In this document: in pieces, positions 8,338 through 17,488 of the stretch
Numbering within the stretch: position 1 is the stretch's first letter
How the letters are laid out: each line of letters opens with the position of its first letter
Source of the DNA: an uncultured Bacteroidota bacterium
Lineage (GTDB): Bacteria; Bacteroidota; Bacteroidia; Chitinophagales; Chitinophagaceae
Assembly: GCA_903877645.1 (NCBI GenBank)
Contig: CAIRES010000073.1
Location: 62,001-126,000, forward strand
Direction: 5' to 3'
DNA: 64,000 nt
Made by a program: the position numbers and the translations under genes
The notes under the pieces: model-generated
Told to the model about the DNA's origin: nothing
Database searches by the model: none
The model's input: the letters and a program-made list of their open reading frames with translations, nothing else

Positions 8338-9333
8338 ATGTCAAAAATTTGTACCCTTGTCGTCCTTGTGCTCTTCTCGCTTTCGGCGAAGGGGCAGGAG
8401 TTATACAACCTCACGCAGCCGGCCAGCACACTGCCTAAGGGTGCATTGGGTATCCGTTTATTCAATGAGAGCTACGATGAATCAGGCCTCATTCGCAAAA
8501 TTTCCGTGCTGAAAGTCATGTATGGTGTTACGCCTAAGTTTAGCATTATTTTATCCGGTGTAGCATCCGATTACCATTCTTTGTACCTCCCCACCGATTT
8601 CATACAGCATAACCATGGCGGCACAGGGCCACCTGCCAGCGCCAATACCCCCGCCATAGTGCCGTATCCCTATATTTTTTCCGGTGCCGATCTGTATGGT
8701 CAATACCGATTTTATTCATCCGATGGGCAGAATCAGCATTTTCGTATGGCCGCTTATGGCGAGCTGTCATATGCCCGCATAGCCTCACACCTTGCCGAGC
8801 CTGAATTGCTCACACATAACAGCGGTGCGGGCGCTGGCATCATCGCCACTTATCTGAAAAAACATTTTGCAGGTACGGTTACCATTGGCGGAGTATTGCC
8901 ATTTGAGTACAAGGGCAATTCATACGATATCTACGGTGGTGCCTACCCGGTCGATTTCAAATACGGCAATGCACTTACTTATGATCTGGCGCTGGGCTAC
9001 CTGCTGTACCCCAATACGTATATAAGCTACAAACAAACAAATGTTAACCTCTACCTCGAGTTGCTGGGCCGCACCTATGGCGCTGCCGATGTTACTGAGC
9101 ATGATGGCGTTGTGACTTATAAAATACCTAATACCATCTCCATACTCAAAGGCGGCTCCTATGCCGAGATCAGCCCGGGTATACAGTTCATTATACGGTC
9201 GTCCGTAAGGGTTGATGTTTCGGTAGGATTGCCGATGGTTAGTTCTTCTTACCTGCACGACTATCCGCTGTACTACATCGGGTTGCAACGTTACTTTTTT
9301 TTCAAAAAAAGAACGTCTCCCAAAAATGATTAG
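8338..9333 (+). CDS. putative outer-membrane beta-barrel protein
   Basis: About 331 residues starting MSKICTLVVLVLFSLSAKGQ, a signal peptide. The body has regular amphipathic strands (LYGQYRFYSSDG, HFRMAAYGELSYARIA, TYISYKQTNVNLYLE) and ends with aromatic-rich IGLQRYFFFKK, as expected for a barrel. The frame is open from 8296, but the leader fixes the start at ATG 8338. It is divergent from the CDGKCC gene, sharing a 120-bp control region, and is followed at 11 bp by a lipoprotein gene. Possibly the outer-membrane partner in the same metal-related locus. Confidence 0.75.
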   Translation: MSKICTLVVLVLFSLSAKGQELYNLTQPASTLPKGALGIRLFNESYDESGLIRKISVLKVMYGVTPKFSIILSGVASDYHSLYLPTDFIQHNHGGTGPPASANTPAIVPYPYIFSGADLYGQYRFYSSDGQNQHFRMAAYGELSYARIASHLAEPELLTHNSGAGAGIIATYLKKHFAGTVTIGGVLPFEYKGNSYDIYGGAYPVDFKYGNALTYDLALGYLLYPNTYISYKQTNVNLYLELLGRTYGAADVTEHDGVVTYKIPNTISILKGGSYAEISPGIQFIIRSSVRVDVSVGLPMVSSSYLHDYPLYYIGLQRYFFFKKRTSPKND

Positions 9334-9343
9334 CTTTGATAGT

Positions 9344-9754
9344 ATGAAGCCAACCATTTATATATCGCTCTTGTTTGTGACGCTGCTCAGTGTAGTTGCT
9401 GGCTGTAAAAGAAATTCAGGTGGTGTTATTAAGGGCGGTGGCAAAGGTGGAAGTGAAACTATAAGGGCGACTGCCGAACATTCGGGCACGCAACTGGATA
9501 CCGCTATTGTGTATATAAAATATGCCTCGCTTGATGCCCCTGCCGATAGTATCTATGACGATTCACTCGTTTGCACTGTGGTCAATGATACGCCGGTAGC
9601 TGTTTTCAGCGGGCTCACTACCGGCAACTATTTTCTCATGGCCAAAGGGGTACATAAAAGTATCTGTCCTTCCGTAGCATTGGGGGGTAAGCCTTTTACC
9701 GCAGCAACCGAAAAAAGTGACTGGGTGGTCATAACCACCTACTGCCAGAATTAG
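9344..9754 (+). CDS. small putative lipoprotein
   Basis: About 136 residues starting MKPTIYISLLFVTLLSVVAGC, a textbook lipoprotein leader with lipobox VAGC. The ATG at 9326 lies inside the preceding gene, and the ATG at 9344 just after its stop fits the leader better. The mature protein (TAEHSGTQLDTAIVYIKYASLDAP) looks like a small carboxypeptidase-regulatory or transthyretin-like beta fold, which is a weak structural impression. It probably shares an mRNA with the upstream barrel gene. Confidence 0.7.
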   Translation: MKPTIYISLLFVTLLSVVAGCKRNSGGVIKGGGKGGSETIRATAEHSGTQLDTAIVYIKYASLDAPADSIYDDSLVCTVVNDTPVAVFSGLTTGNYFLMAKGVHKSICPSVALGGKPFTAATEKSDWVVITTYCQN

Positions 9755-9775
9755 AGTACAATATTTCTTGTGCTC
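9754..9775. terminator. short hairpin between convergent genes
   Basis: GAGTACAA (9754-9761) pairs with TTGTGCTC (9768-9775) with one G-T pair, in the 23-bp gap between two convergent genes. The stem is short and there is no strong T-tract, so it is at most a weak terminator. Confidence 0.35.
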
Positions 9776-9777
9776 AA

Positions 9778-10944
9778 CTATAATTTCCTGCGTTTTATCT
9801 CTTTGTTGATGAGCAGCAGCTCGCGGCCTGTTTGCCCGGCCACGCTGGTGTTCTCCTGTGCGCGGCGCATCAGGTAGGGCAGCACATCCTTCACCGGCCC
9901 ATAAGGAAGGTACTTGGCCACATGGTAACCTTCATGTGCAAGGTTGAACGAAATATTATCGCTCATGCCATATAGCTGCGAGAAGTATACTTTATCGGTG
10001 GTGGCAACCATGTTATTGTCCTGCATGTACTTTACTGCTATCAGGCAACTGGCTTCATTGTGTGTGCCTACGAATAAAGCGATGTGGTCAAGGTGCTGCA
10101 GGCAAAAAGCTACTCCGGCATCATAGTCTTTATCGGTAGCCTGCTTGTCTGGTTGTATTGGCGATGTGTAGCCTTTCTCCGCGGCGCGGTTTCTTTCTTT
10201 TTCCATGTAGGCACCGCGTACCAGCTTGGCGCCCAGCAAATAGCCTTTTGAAGTCGCCACCCGGTAAGATGTTTCCAGGAATTCATACCTGTCGTGGCGG
10301 TATAGCTGAAAGGTGTTGTACACCACCACTTTTGTTTTGTTGTATTTTTCCATCATGGCATCCGTCAGGTCATCCACGGGTTGCTGTATCCAGCTCTCTT
10401 CAGCATCCACCAGTACCATGATGTGATGCTCTGCGGCGGCGCTGCATATTTTATCTATGCGGCCATATACCCTTTGCCATGCCGCTTGTTCTTCTGTGGT
10501 CAGTGTTTCCTGCGCGTGTATCTTTTCCAGCAGTGCGAAGTAAGCAAAGCCGGTGATCTTGATGCTGATGAATGGGATATTTTTAGTAGCGGCTGCGTAT
10601 TTTATGGCCTTGATAAATTCCGGTACTGCCCTGTCAAAATCTTCTTCACTCTCCTTGCCTTCCACTCCGTAATCAAGTATCGTGCCTACTCCGTATTTGC
10701 CGATCACTGCCGCAGTAGCTGCAGCCTCATCCATTGTCTCGCCGCCACAAAACTGGTCGAAAAGAGTATGCTTGATGATGGCCTTGATAGGTAGTTTCCA
10801 CGAGATCGCGAACTGTGTCAGCTTCATGCCTATTTTCGTCAGCATAGGAGATCTCATTGAAGAAAAGAGAAAGCGGGCGCGCTTTAATTCACTGTTGCTG
10901 CGGTATTCGAATGCGATCTCTGTATTGTCGAACTGGGGGAGCAT
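9778..10944 (-). CDS. proline dehydrogenase (FAD-dependent)
   Basis: A 388-residue single-domain proline dehydrogenase, which oxidises proline to pyrroline-5-carboxylate and passes electrons to the quinone pool. Family features visible: GVGTILDYGVEGKES early in the TIM barrel, LGAKLVRGAYMEKER (the conserved KLVRGAY segment), GTHNEAS, and a C-terminal YGMSDNISFNLA ... RRAQENTSVAGQ with the arginine pair that binds the proline carboxylate. It lacks the aldehyde dehydrogenase half of PutA, as is usual in Bacteroidota, where the second enzyme is separate. It stands alone, convergent with the lipoprotein gene. Confidence 0.93.
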   Translation of the reverse strand: MLPQFDNTEIAFEYRSNSELKRARFLFSSMRSPMLTKIGMKLTQFAISWKLPIKAIIKHTLFDQFCGGETMDEAAATAAVIGKYGVGTILDYGVEGKESEEDFDRAVPEFIKAIKYAAATKNIPFISIKITGFAYFALLEKIHAQETLTTEEQAAWQRVYGRIDKICSAAAEHHIMVLVDAEESWIQQPVDDLTDAMMEKYNKTKVVVYNTFQLYRHDRYEFLETSYRVATSKGYLLGAKLVRGAYMEKERNRAAEKGYTSPIQPDKQATDKDYDAGVAFCLQHLDHIALFVGTHNEASCLIAVKYMQDNNMVATTDKVYFSQLYGMSDNISFNLAHEGYHVAKYLPYGPVKDVLPYLMRRAQENTSVAGQTGRELLLINKEIKRRKL

Positions 10945-11243
10945 TTTCTAATGATTTGAAATGGATCAGGCCTTTGTGGCGCAGATAATAGGCAAAGGTA
11001 ACTTTTGAGAATTGAAAAATAAGTACATAAACGGCGGATAATCGAATTTGTTTTGCTTTTGCATAAATCTGGCATGTAAATTGCTGTAATAATTAGTAAC
11101 AGTATGTTTTTTGAAGTTGTTGTTGTTACTATACCACTCAGGTAGTTTATACATACAATTTAAAAAAAAGCAGTAAAAAATTTTTTTGTTACAAAGATTA
11201 TCTCTAATTTTATCATCAAATTACTATTCGAAAAAAACTTATT
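10945..11243. other. AT-rich intergenic region, promoter of the T9SS gene presumably inside
   Basis: About 300 bases between divergent genes. The last 90 bases before 11244 are very AT-rich with long A and T runs, suiting a strong promoter for the exported protein. I see no exact TAnnTTTG element and no conserved RNA structure. Confidence 0.4.
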
Positions 11244-12635
11244 ATGAAAAAATCATTTTTACTTTTGACTGCGGGCTTATTATCCGTTCTTTCCTCACAA
11301 GCCCAGGAAAACACCAGTATTATGCTGAGTACGGGTAGCAAATCGTTTCCTACTGTGACTAATCCCGGTCGTCGTGACTTGGGTGTTCATCCTAAAATCA
11401 ACCGCTTGAACCGCGATGCAAGAACTACCGCTGGTGCATATACGGGCGAATGGTTTGATTTTAACGTGGCACATGACGATGGATCTTTCGTTGCTTATGA
11501 TGGCACGACAAATTCAGGCAACTATGGCGCTATTGACGTGTTTCCAGATTCTACATTATATGTAGCTGCCGGAACGCCTCCTTTTTATTGGTGGTGCCAC
11601 GGTTTAGGTACATCATTCGACCCGACAAGCTTATATTTCCAAACCAGCGGCGGCAGTTCTACTACAGGTCTTTGGGCCAATACGACTGTTTCCGGTCCAA
11701 GTTTTGTTGTATCTCCGGCAAATGATTATTATGTAGATAGTATTTATGTCATTGGCCGTTTTTACCAGACAAATTCTACTGAAGATGATACATTGCATAT
11801 AGATGTTATCGCTCCAAGCGCGTCAGCAACCAACGAATGGGATCTTCATTACGGCAGTACAAATTGCGTAACATGGGGTATCACTACAGCGCCGGATACG
11901 AACTATCGTTTTGCACTCGGTGCTATTGATTCAAATGGTTATGCAGGTGGTGATGCTCCTGTATACAGGATCACTAAAGTTTTGAATCATGCTGCTGCAA
12001 TTGATACTGATGCTACTTCAGGTTGGAGCATTTGGTCATTCGCTATTCCTGGTGGCCCTATTCATGTAGGTGCAGGTGGCCATGTATCTGCCCTCACTAC
12101 TTTCCATACCGGTGCTTATTATCCTTATGGCACAGCTATCGCAGCTGCAAATATGTGGGTAAATGAAAGTTGGTATTTTGCTGATAACGATGGTGCCTTG
12201 CAGAAGGCAAATGACTTTAATACCGGTTTAGTGGTTTCTACTGAAGAAAGGTATAATTATTCTACTGCTGAGTCTTACAGCGGCAACACTATCCCGCATC
12301 CTTCTTATTTCTATACCGGTCCTTTGAGTGTACAAAATCCGCACTACGGCTGGTTCTTGAGGGATCCATCATCTACAAGTGTAAATAAGGTAGTTCCGGT
12401 AACTAAGGTTAATGCATATCCTAACCCTGCTACTAATGAGCTGAACATTACTTTCTCAAGCGCAGCAAATGCTACTGTTACCCTTACCAATATGGTAGGA
12501 CAGGTAGTTGCTACCCAGACTAATGTGAATGGAGCTGCTAAATTCAATACTGCTGCTCTTGCAAACGGTATGTACATCTTCACAATTCAAGCTAACGGTG
12601 AGCGTACTACAGGTCATGTAGTAGTTGCTCACTAA
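11244..12635 (+). CDS. secreted protein with type IX sorting domain
   Basis: A 463-residue protein with signal peptide MKKSFLLLTAGLLSVLSSQA and a clear type A T9SS C-terminal sorting domain over the last ~75 residues (VNAYPNPATNELNITF, then VTLTNMVGQVVATQ, NGMYIFTI, GHVVVAH). It is therefore predicted to cross the outer membrane by the type IX system and be attached or released at the cell surface. The central 350 residues (Trp, Tyr, Ser, Thr and Gly rich, e.g. YVDSIYVIGRFYQTN) are probably beta-sandwich, but I recognise no enzyme family. A truncated paralogue lies just downstream beyond an intron remnant. An intrinsic terminator follows directly. Confidence 0.9.
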   Translation: MKKSFLLLTAGLLSVLSSQAQENTSIMLSTGSKSFPTVTNPGRRDLGVHPKINRLNRDARTTAGAYTGEWFDFNVAHDDGSFVAYDGTTNSGNYGAIDVFPDSTLYVAAGTPPFYWWCHGLGTSFDPTSLYFQTSGGSSTTGLWANTTVSGPSFVVSPANDYYVDSIYVIGRFYQTNSTEDDTLHIDVIAPSASATNEWDLHYGSTNCVTWGITTAPDTNYRFALGAIDSNGYAGGDAPVYRITKVLNHAAAIDTDATSGWSIWSFAIPGGPIHVGAGGHVSALTTFHTGAYYPYGTAIAAANMWVNESWYFADNDGALQKANDFNTGLVVSTEERYNYSTAESYSGNTIPHPSYFYTGPLSVQNPHYGWFLRDPSSTSVNKVVPVTKVNAYPNPATNELNITFSSAANATVTLTNMVGQVVATQTNVNGAAKFNTAALANGMYIFTIQANGERTTGHVVVAH

Positions 12636-12654
12636 GCAAACAATAATTTCTTAT

Positions 12655-12688
12655 AAAAGGGTGGCGTTTTTCGCCACCCTTTTTTTTG
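12655..12688 (+). terminator. intrinsic terminator of the T9SS gene
   Basis: AAAGGGTGGCG (12656-12666) and CGCCACCCTTT pair around a 5-T loop, followed by a T-run. The group II intron-like sequence begins right after the T-run. Confidence 0.9.
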
Positions 12689-13246
12689 GTGTGTCAGGCA
12701 TGGATATTAGCTGTAGGGTGTAAGTCCGGAATACGCTTTACAGTAGGGAGTATTAGCCAAGAGCAAGGGTGTCGCGGGTGACTGCGAATCTGAAAGAAGC
12801 TGGCCGCAAACGTTCGGGCCGACGAACAGAAACTGCATACAAGGCGGGGTTATACGGGCGATGTTGCAAAAGAAACAAAAGCCCTATACTGTGCGAAGTA
12901 TAACTACGTAAATGGGGCGGCTACATGAACAGACAGCGTATATCCTTACCCTGAGAGATCTGTTAGTAATGTTTGTGTGCTACGAGTGAGTGGCGAAGCG
13001 GCAAACTGCTGGCAGAGCTAAAGATGCCAGTGGGTACTAACAGAAGTCAGCCGAGTCCATAGTAAGAAGAAACGAGCCATAATAGATATATGGAGGTCTC
13101 ATGCGATCTGAAGAGCTGAATGTTAGAATAAGACGAAGGCGATAGAAGTTTATCGAAAGGAGTAAACAGCCGAACCGCGTAAGAGAACTACTTGTATGAG
13201 GTAGGCTGGAAGCCGAGAGTAGGATACAAGAGGAGCTGTGCCTTAG
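12689..13246 (+). mobile_element. group II intron RNA remnant (5' part, no reverse transcriptase)
   Basis: About 560 non-coding bases look like the 5' ribozyme half of a bacterial group II intron. The left end GTGTGTCAGGCATGG matches the GUGYG start, followed by TAGCTGTAGGGTGTAAGTCC, CTGAAAGAAGCTGGCCGC, GGGCCGACGAACAGAAACTG and CAGAAGTCAGCCGAG, which I recognise from domain I of such introns. No intron-encoded protein and no convincing domain V/VI is present. Sequence passes directly into a truncated T9SS paralogue near 13248. Boundaries are approximate. It sits immediately 3' of a terminator hairpin, a site favoured by some bacterial group II introns. Probably dead. Confidence 0.7.
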
Positions 13247-13247
13247 A

Positions 13248-13860
13248 TGGAGTGTCTGGGCGTTTGCAATTCCCGGAGGACCTATCATATAGCTGCGGAG
13301 GCCACGTTTCAGCATTAATTACTTACCATACCAGTGTCTATTATCCCTTAGGTACCGACATATCAATGGCCAATATGTAGACTAATGAAAGCTGGTATTT
13401 TGATGATAACACAGGTTCTTTACAGTTAGTAAATGACTACAATACAGGACTTACGGTCACTACAAGCGATCGCTACGCGTTAGCCGATGCCGACTCATTT
13501 TCCAACAAGATCATTCCGTATCCCGCATACTTTTATACGACTCCATTGAGCGTACAAAATACGCACTATGGTTGGTTTACCAGGAAAGGGATTACGACAA
13601 ACGTGAACATGGTACGATCAATATCCAATGTTAATCCTTATCCAAACCCGGCTACCAGCCAACTGAATGTTGCTTTCGGCGCAGATACTACAGCTACTGT
13701 TACTCTTACCAACATGGTCGGCCAGGTAGTGGCTACGCAGCATGGCGTGACCGGTAAGGCAACATTCAATGTAGCCGATCTTGCACCCGGTATGTATATC
13801 TATACGATAGAGACTAATGGTGCACAGGTAGCTACAGGGCATGTGGTAGTAGCACATTAA
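13248..13860 (+). pseudogene. truncated, frameshifted paralogue of the upstream T9SS protein
   Basis: From TGGAGTGTCTGGGCG onward the DNA encodes the same sequence as the C-terminal half of the 11244-12635 protein (WSVWAFAIPGGP, GGHVSALITYHTSVYYP, NESWYFDDN, TPLSVQNTHYGWF, and a sorting domain ending GHVVVAH). The first 300 residues are missing. Net loss of two bases near 13285-13305 shifts the frame, and a TAG at 13378-13380 replaces a conserved Trp codon. Downstream of that the frame is intact (13546-13860 could be read alone as 104 residues). This is a tandem duplicate decayed after the intron or deletion event. Confidence 0.85.
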
Positions 13861-13878
13861 GTAAATAGCGATTTTTTC

Positions 13879-13912
13879 AAAAAAAGGAGGGCGAAAAACG
13901 TCCCCCTTTTTG
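13879..13912 (+). terminator. intrinsic terminator
   Basis: AAAAAGGAGGGCG and CGTCCCCCTTTTT form a stem with one mismatch and one G-T pair, followed by T-rich sequence, after the pseudogene. Confidence 0.8.
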
Positions 13913-13983
13913 TTTTTTAATATCAATAGTCTATTATTGCACACGCTTGCCCAAAACGGCAGGTGAAAAAAGTATATTAAGGA

Positions 13984-16326
13984 ATGGCAAAACATTTGTT
14001 GATAGTGGAGTCGCCTGCCAAGGCGAAAACCATTGAAAAGATACTGGGCAGTGATTTTGAGGTGAAGTCTTGCTATGGCCATATCCGCGACCTGGAAAAG
14101 GAGGATATGGGTATAGATATCAAGAACGGGTTTAAACCTAAGTATGCGGTATCTGAAGACAAGCTGAAGGTGGTGAAGGAGCTGAAATCACTGGCAAAAA
14201 AGTCGGATGACGTATGGCTGGCAACGGATGAGGACCGTGAGGGTGAGGCCATTTCCTGGCATTTGTGCGAAGTATTGGGCCTTGATCCGGGTGTTACAAA
14301 AAGGATAGTATTTCATGAAATTACCAGCAAAGCAATAAAGGAGGCAGTATCCCGTCCACGCTTTGTAAATATGGACCTGGTGAATGCACAGCAGGCCCGC
14401 CGCATACTGGACCGTATAGTGGGTTTTGAATTGTCGCCGGTACTGTGGCGCAAAATGAGTATGCGCAACAACCTCTCTGCCGGCAGGGTACAATCTGTAT
14501 CGGTGCGGCTGATAGTAGAGCGCGAGCGCGAAATAAACAAGTTCAATGTGATCAGCAGCTTTAAGGTGGAAGCCTCTTTTGCCGCTGAGGATATTAATAA
14601 GAAGAAAGTAATTTTTAAAGCCGACGGCCCCGACAGGATCAGTGATGAGAAGGGCGCTGAAGGTTTTCTGCAAAGGTGCATAGGCGCTGAATATACCGTA
14701 AAGGATGTGCAGGTAAAGCCGGGCAAGAAGTCGCCATCGGCTCCGTTCACCACATCTACCCTGCAGCAGGAAGCGAGCCGCAAACTGGGGTACTCCGTAT
14801 CCAAGACGATGTTGCTGGCGCAGAAGCTGTATGAGAACGGGCATATCACCTATATGCGTACGGATTCTGTGAACCTTTCTGATACTGCGATAGACGGCGC
14901 ACGTGCGGCCATCATCTCCCAGTATGGCGAGAAGTACCACCAGCAGCGTATTTTCAAAACAAAGAACGAGTCGGCACAGGAAGCGCATGAAGCCATACGC
15001 CCTACCGATATGAACGCAACTACCGCCGGTGATGCTGATACCAGCCGCCTGTATGAGCTGATATGGAAGCGCACCATGGCCTGCCAGATGGCAGACGCAC
15101 AACTGGAGCGTACCATAGCTAAAATAGAAATCTCGACACAGAAAGAGCAGCTCACCGCCACCGGCGAAGTGATGCGCTTTGATGGCTTCCTGCGTGTATA
15201 CAGCGAAAGCCATGATGATGAAGATGGCGATGACGATACCGCAGGTATGCTGCCACCACTGGCCGCCGGCCAAAAGCTGGATTTCCAAAGCATGAGCGCT
15301 ACCGAAAGGTTCTCCCGCCCACTGCCAAGGTATACGGAAGCATCGCTGGTGAAAAAGCTGGAAGAGCTGGGCATAGGCCGCCCGTCTACCTACGCACCTA
15401 CGATCAGCACCATACAGGCAAGGGGCTATGTAGAGAAGCGCGACAGGGAAGGTGTGAAACGCAACTTCCAGGTGCTGGTGCTGCAAAATGATGCAGTGAC
15501 CACAACCACATCCAGCGAAAATTTCGGCGCCGAAAAAAATAAGCTGTTCCCTACCGACCTCGGTATGGTAGTGACCGACTTCCTGAAAGAGAATTTTGAG
15601 AAGGTGATGGATTATGACTTCACCGCAAAAATAGAAGCACAGTTTGACCTTATAGCCGATGGCAAAGAGGTGTGGAACAAAATGATCGGGGATTTTTACG
15701 AGCCCTTCCATCATAGTGTAGAGCACACCATAGAGAATGCAGGACGTGCCAAGGGCGAGCGTGAACTGGGTACAGACCCGGTGAGCGGCAAACCGGTAAC
15801 TGCGCGCCTGGGCCGCTTCGGACCAATGGTGCAGATAGGCAGTACTGCCGAAGGCGAAGAAAAGCCAAGGTTTGCCAAGCTGCGCACCAACCAGAGCATT
15901 GAGACCATCAACCTGGAAGAGGCCATGGAGCTCTTCAAGTTGCCAAGGAATATAGGTGTGTTTGAAGGAGAAGATGTGGTAGTGAATATAGGCAGGTTTG
16001 GCCCGTATGCACAACATGCCAGCTTGTTCTACTCCCTCAAAAAGGAAATGGACCCTTATACTGTGGAGCTGGATGAAGTGGCCCCGCTGATAGAAGAAAA
16101 GAGAAAAGCAAAAGCCGAAAGCGAGATAAAAGTATTCGAGAAAGAAAAGATCAGGATACTGAAGGGGCCGTATGGCGCCTACATCAAGCAGGGGCTGCGC
16201 AACTTTAAAATACCTAAGGAACTGGCCGAAAAAGCTGCCGACCTGACGATAGAAGATGTGAAAGCCATTATAGAAGATGTAAAGGCCAACCCGCCTAAGA
16301 AAGCGCCGAGAGGTAAGAAGAAGTAA
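13984..16326 (+). CDS. topA: DNA topoisomerase I
   Basis: A 780-residue type IA topoisomerase that relaxes negative supercoils. The Toprim domain opens the protein (HLLIVESPAKAKTIEKIL; acidic triad in TDEDREGE at residues 81-88). The catalytic Tyr is Y290 in ITYMRTDSVNLS, and the EAHEAIRPT motif follows. The C-terminus (about 600-760) has non-zinc Topo_C_Rpt repeats (GRFGPMVQIG, GRFGPYAQH, GPYGAYIKQG) in place of the Cys4 fingers of E. coli TopA, and ends in a basic tail KKAPRGKKK. Length and motif order are normal. It begins ~70 bp after a terminator and ends at its own terminator. Confidence 0.97.
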   Translation: MAKHLLIVESPAKAKTIEKILGSDFEVKSCYGHIRDLEKEDMGIDIKNGFKPKYAVSEDKLKVVKELKSLAKKSDDVWLATDEDREGEAISWHLCEVLGLDPGVTKRIVFHEITSKAIKEAVSRPRFVNMDLVNAQQARRILDRIVGFELSPVLWRKMSMRNNLSAGRVQSVSVRLIVEREREINKFNVISSFKVEASFAAEDINKKKVIFKADGPDRISDEKGAEGFLQRCIGAEYTVKDVQVKPGKKSPSAPFTTSTLQQEASRKLGYSVSKTMLLAQKLYENGHITYMRTDSVNLSDTAIDGARAAIISQYGEKYHQQRIFKTKNESAQEAHEAIRPTDMNATTAGDADTSRLYELIWKRTMACQMADAQLERTIAKIEISTQKEQLTATGEVMRFDGFLRVYSESHDDEDGDDDTAGMLPPLAAGQKLDFQSMSATERFSRPLPRYTEASLVKKLEELGIGRPSTYAPTISTIQARGYVEKRDREGVKRNFQVLVLQNDAVTTTTSSENFGAEKNKLFPTDLGMVVTDFLKENFEKVMDYDFTAKIEAQFDLIADGKEVWNKMIGDFYEPFHHSVEHTIENAGRAKGERELGTDPVSGKPVTARLGRFGPMVQIGSTAEGEEKPRFAKLRTNQSIETINLEEAMELFKLPRNIGVFEGEDVVVNIGRFGPYAQHASLFYSLKKEMDPYTVELDEVAPLIEEKRKAKAESEIKVFEKEKIRILKGPYGAYIKQGLRNFKIPKELAEKAADLTIEDVKAIIEDVKANPPKKAPRGKKK

Positions 16327-16347
16327 GTTTTTTTGATCATCATTATT

Positions 16348-16380
16348 CAATAGCCCACGCCAGCCGTGGGCTATTGCTTT
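16348..16380 (+). terminator. intrinsic terminator of topA
   Basis: CAATAGCCCACG (16348-16359) pairs perfectly with CGTGGGCTATTG (16365-16376), followed by a short T-run. Confidence 0.85.
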
Positions 16381-16501
16381 TACAGGATCTCTTCATGCCA
16401 TTGTAATAAAAACGGGTTTTTGCACCTCCTGTTGAAATCTTTATTTACACCGGGATATCTTTTTCTTAACTTCACATGACAACTGTAAAATCCCTTTGTA
16501 A

Positions 16502-17398
16502 TTGCCCATCCCGAACAAAGATATAAATGCACTCCTGCGCCTGATGGACGACCCCGACGACGAGGTGTATGATACCGTGGCCAGCACCCTGCTCAACTTT
16601 GGCCGGGAGATCATACCCAGCCTGGAGCAGCTATGGGAGGTGACAGAAGATGAGGGAGTACAGGAAAGGATAGAGCTGCTGATACACCGAGTGCATTTTA
16701 ACGACCTGCAGCGCGACCTGATGGAGTGGAGTAATGCCTTGCATCCTGAACTGCTGCGCGGGGCCATACTGGTAGCTAAGTTCCAGTTTCCCGACCTGAA
16801 TGTGCCGGCCATACTTTCGCAGTTTGATCATATACGCCGCAATGTGTGGCTGGAGCTGAATAATTACCTGACACCTGTAGAGCAGGTTAATGTGTTTAAC
16901 AGCATACTCTATAGTTTTTACAAACTGCAGGGCCACGAGCTTACTGAGCGGGAACCAAAGCATTTCTTCATCAACCAGGTATTGGAGAGCCGGCAGGGCA
17001 ATGCCTATACTATAGGCATATTGTACCTGGCGCTGGCAGAGATATTGGATATACCCATCTTTGCAGTAGATGTGCCCCGGCAATTCATCTTCGCTTTTAT
17101 CGATACCTTTCATAGCTTCTTCAATCCCCACCCAAACGGCATATCGCAGATACAATTTTATGTGGACCCGATCAGCGGCACCATATACACCCAAAAGGAT
17201 GTGGAAACCTACCTGCGCAAGATCAATGCGCATGAAAAGGACACGTACTTCGCGCCCATAGACAACAGGCGCATCATTTTTAAAATGATGGAAGAGCTGT
17301 GCCTGTGCTATCGCTACCGCCGGGAAGAGGCGAAGGCTGATGAGCTGCAACAACTGATGAGGCTGCTGGTAGAACCCCCTGCCGCCGAAGAAGAATAA
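16502..17398 (+). CDS. SirB1-type transglutaminase-like protein
   Basis: A 298-residue protein. An N-terminal helical, HEAT-like part (INALLRLMDDPDDEVYDTVAS) precedes a SirB1/transglutaminase-like N domain (VFNSILYSFYKLQGHE ... NQVLESRQGNAYTIGILYLALAEILDIPIFAVDVPRQFIFA). In classical SirB1 proteins a Cys precedes the 'G.p..l..ly' segment. Here the matching position reads NAYTIG, so the transglutaminase cysteine appears absent and catalysis is doubtful. A TAA lies in frame just before the TTG at 16502, making this TTG the probable start. Function in the cell is unknown. It is followed on the same strand by the FtsX-like permease gene. Confidence 0.82.
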   Translation: MPIPNKDINALLRLMDDPDDEVYDTVASTLLNFGREIIPSLEQLWEVTEDEGVQERIELLIHRVHFNDLQRDLMEWSNALHPELLRGAILVAKFQFPDLNVPAILSQFDHIRRNVWLELNNYLTPVEQVNVFNSILYSFYKLQGHELTEREPKHFFINQVLESRQGNAYTIGILYLALAEILDIPIFAVDVPRQFIFAFIDTFHSFFNPHPNGISQIQFYVDPISGTIYTQKDVETYLRKINAHEKDTYFAPIDNRRIIFKMMEELCLCYRYRREEAKADELQQLMRLLVEPPAAEEE

Positions 17399-17488
17399 AC
17401 ACCATTTGCCCTCTTGTGCCCAATACAGGCAGGCATATAGCTACCCCACATTTTTTACTTACTTTTATTGTTCAACTAGGTCTGTATA

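Noticed and set aside
13070-13246. Domain V and VI of the group II intron
   Set aside because: GAGCTGTG near 13234 resembles a domain V start, but the expected complementary arm and bulge do not follow before the T9SS sequence begins.
14188-16350. A 720-codon open frame antisense to topA
   Set aside because: It mirrors topA almost end to end and has no signal, family motif or own promoter; topA is certain, and codon bias on the coding strand explains the open antisense frame.
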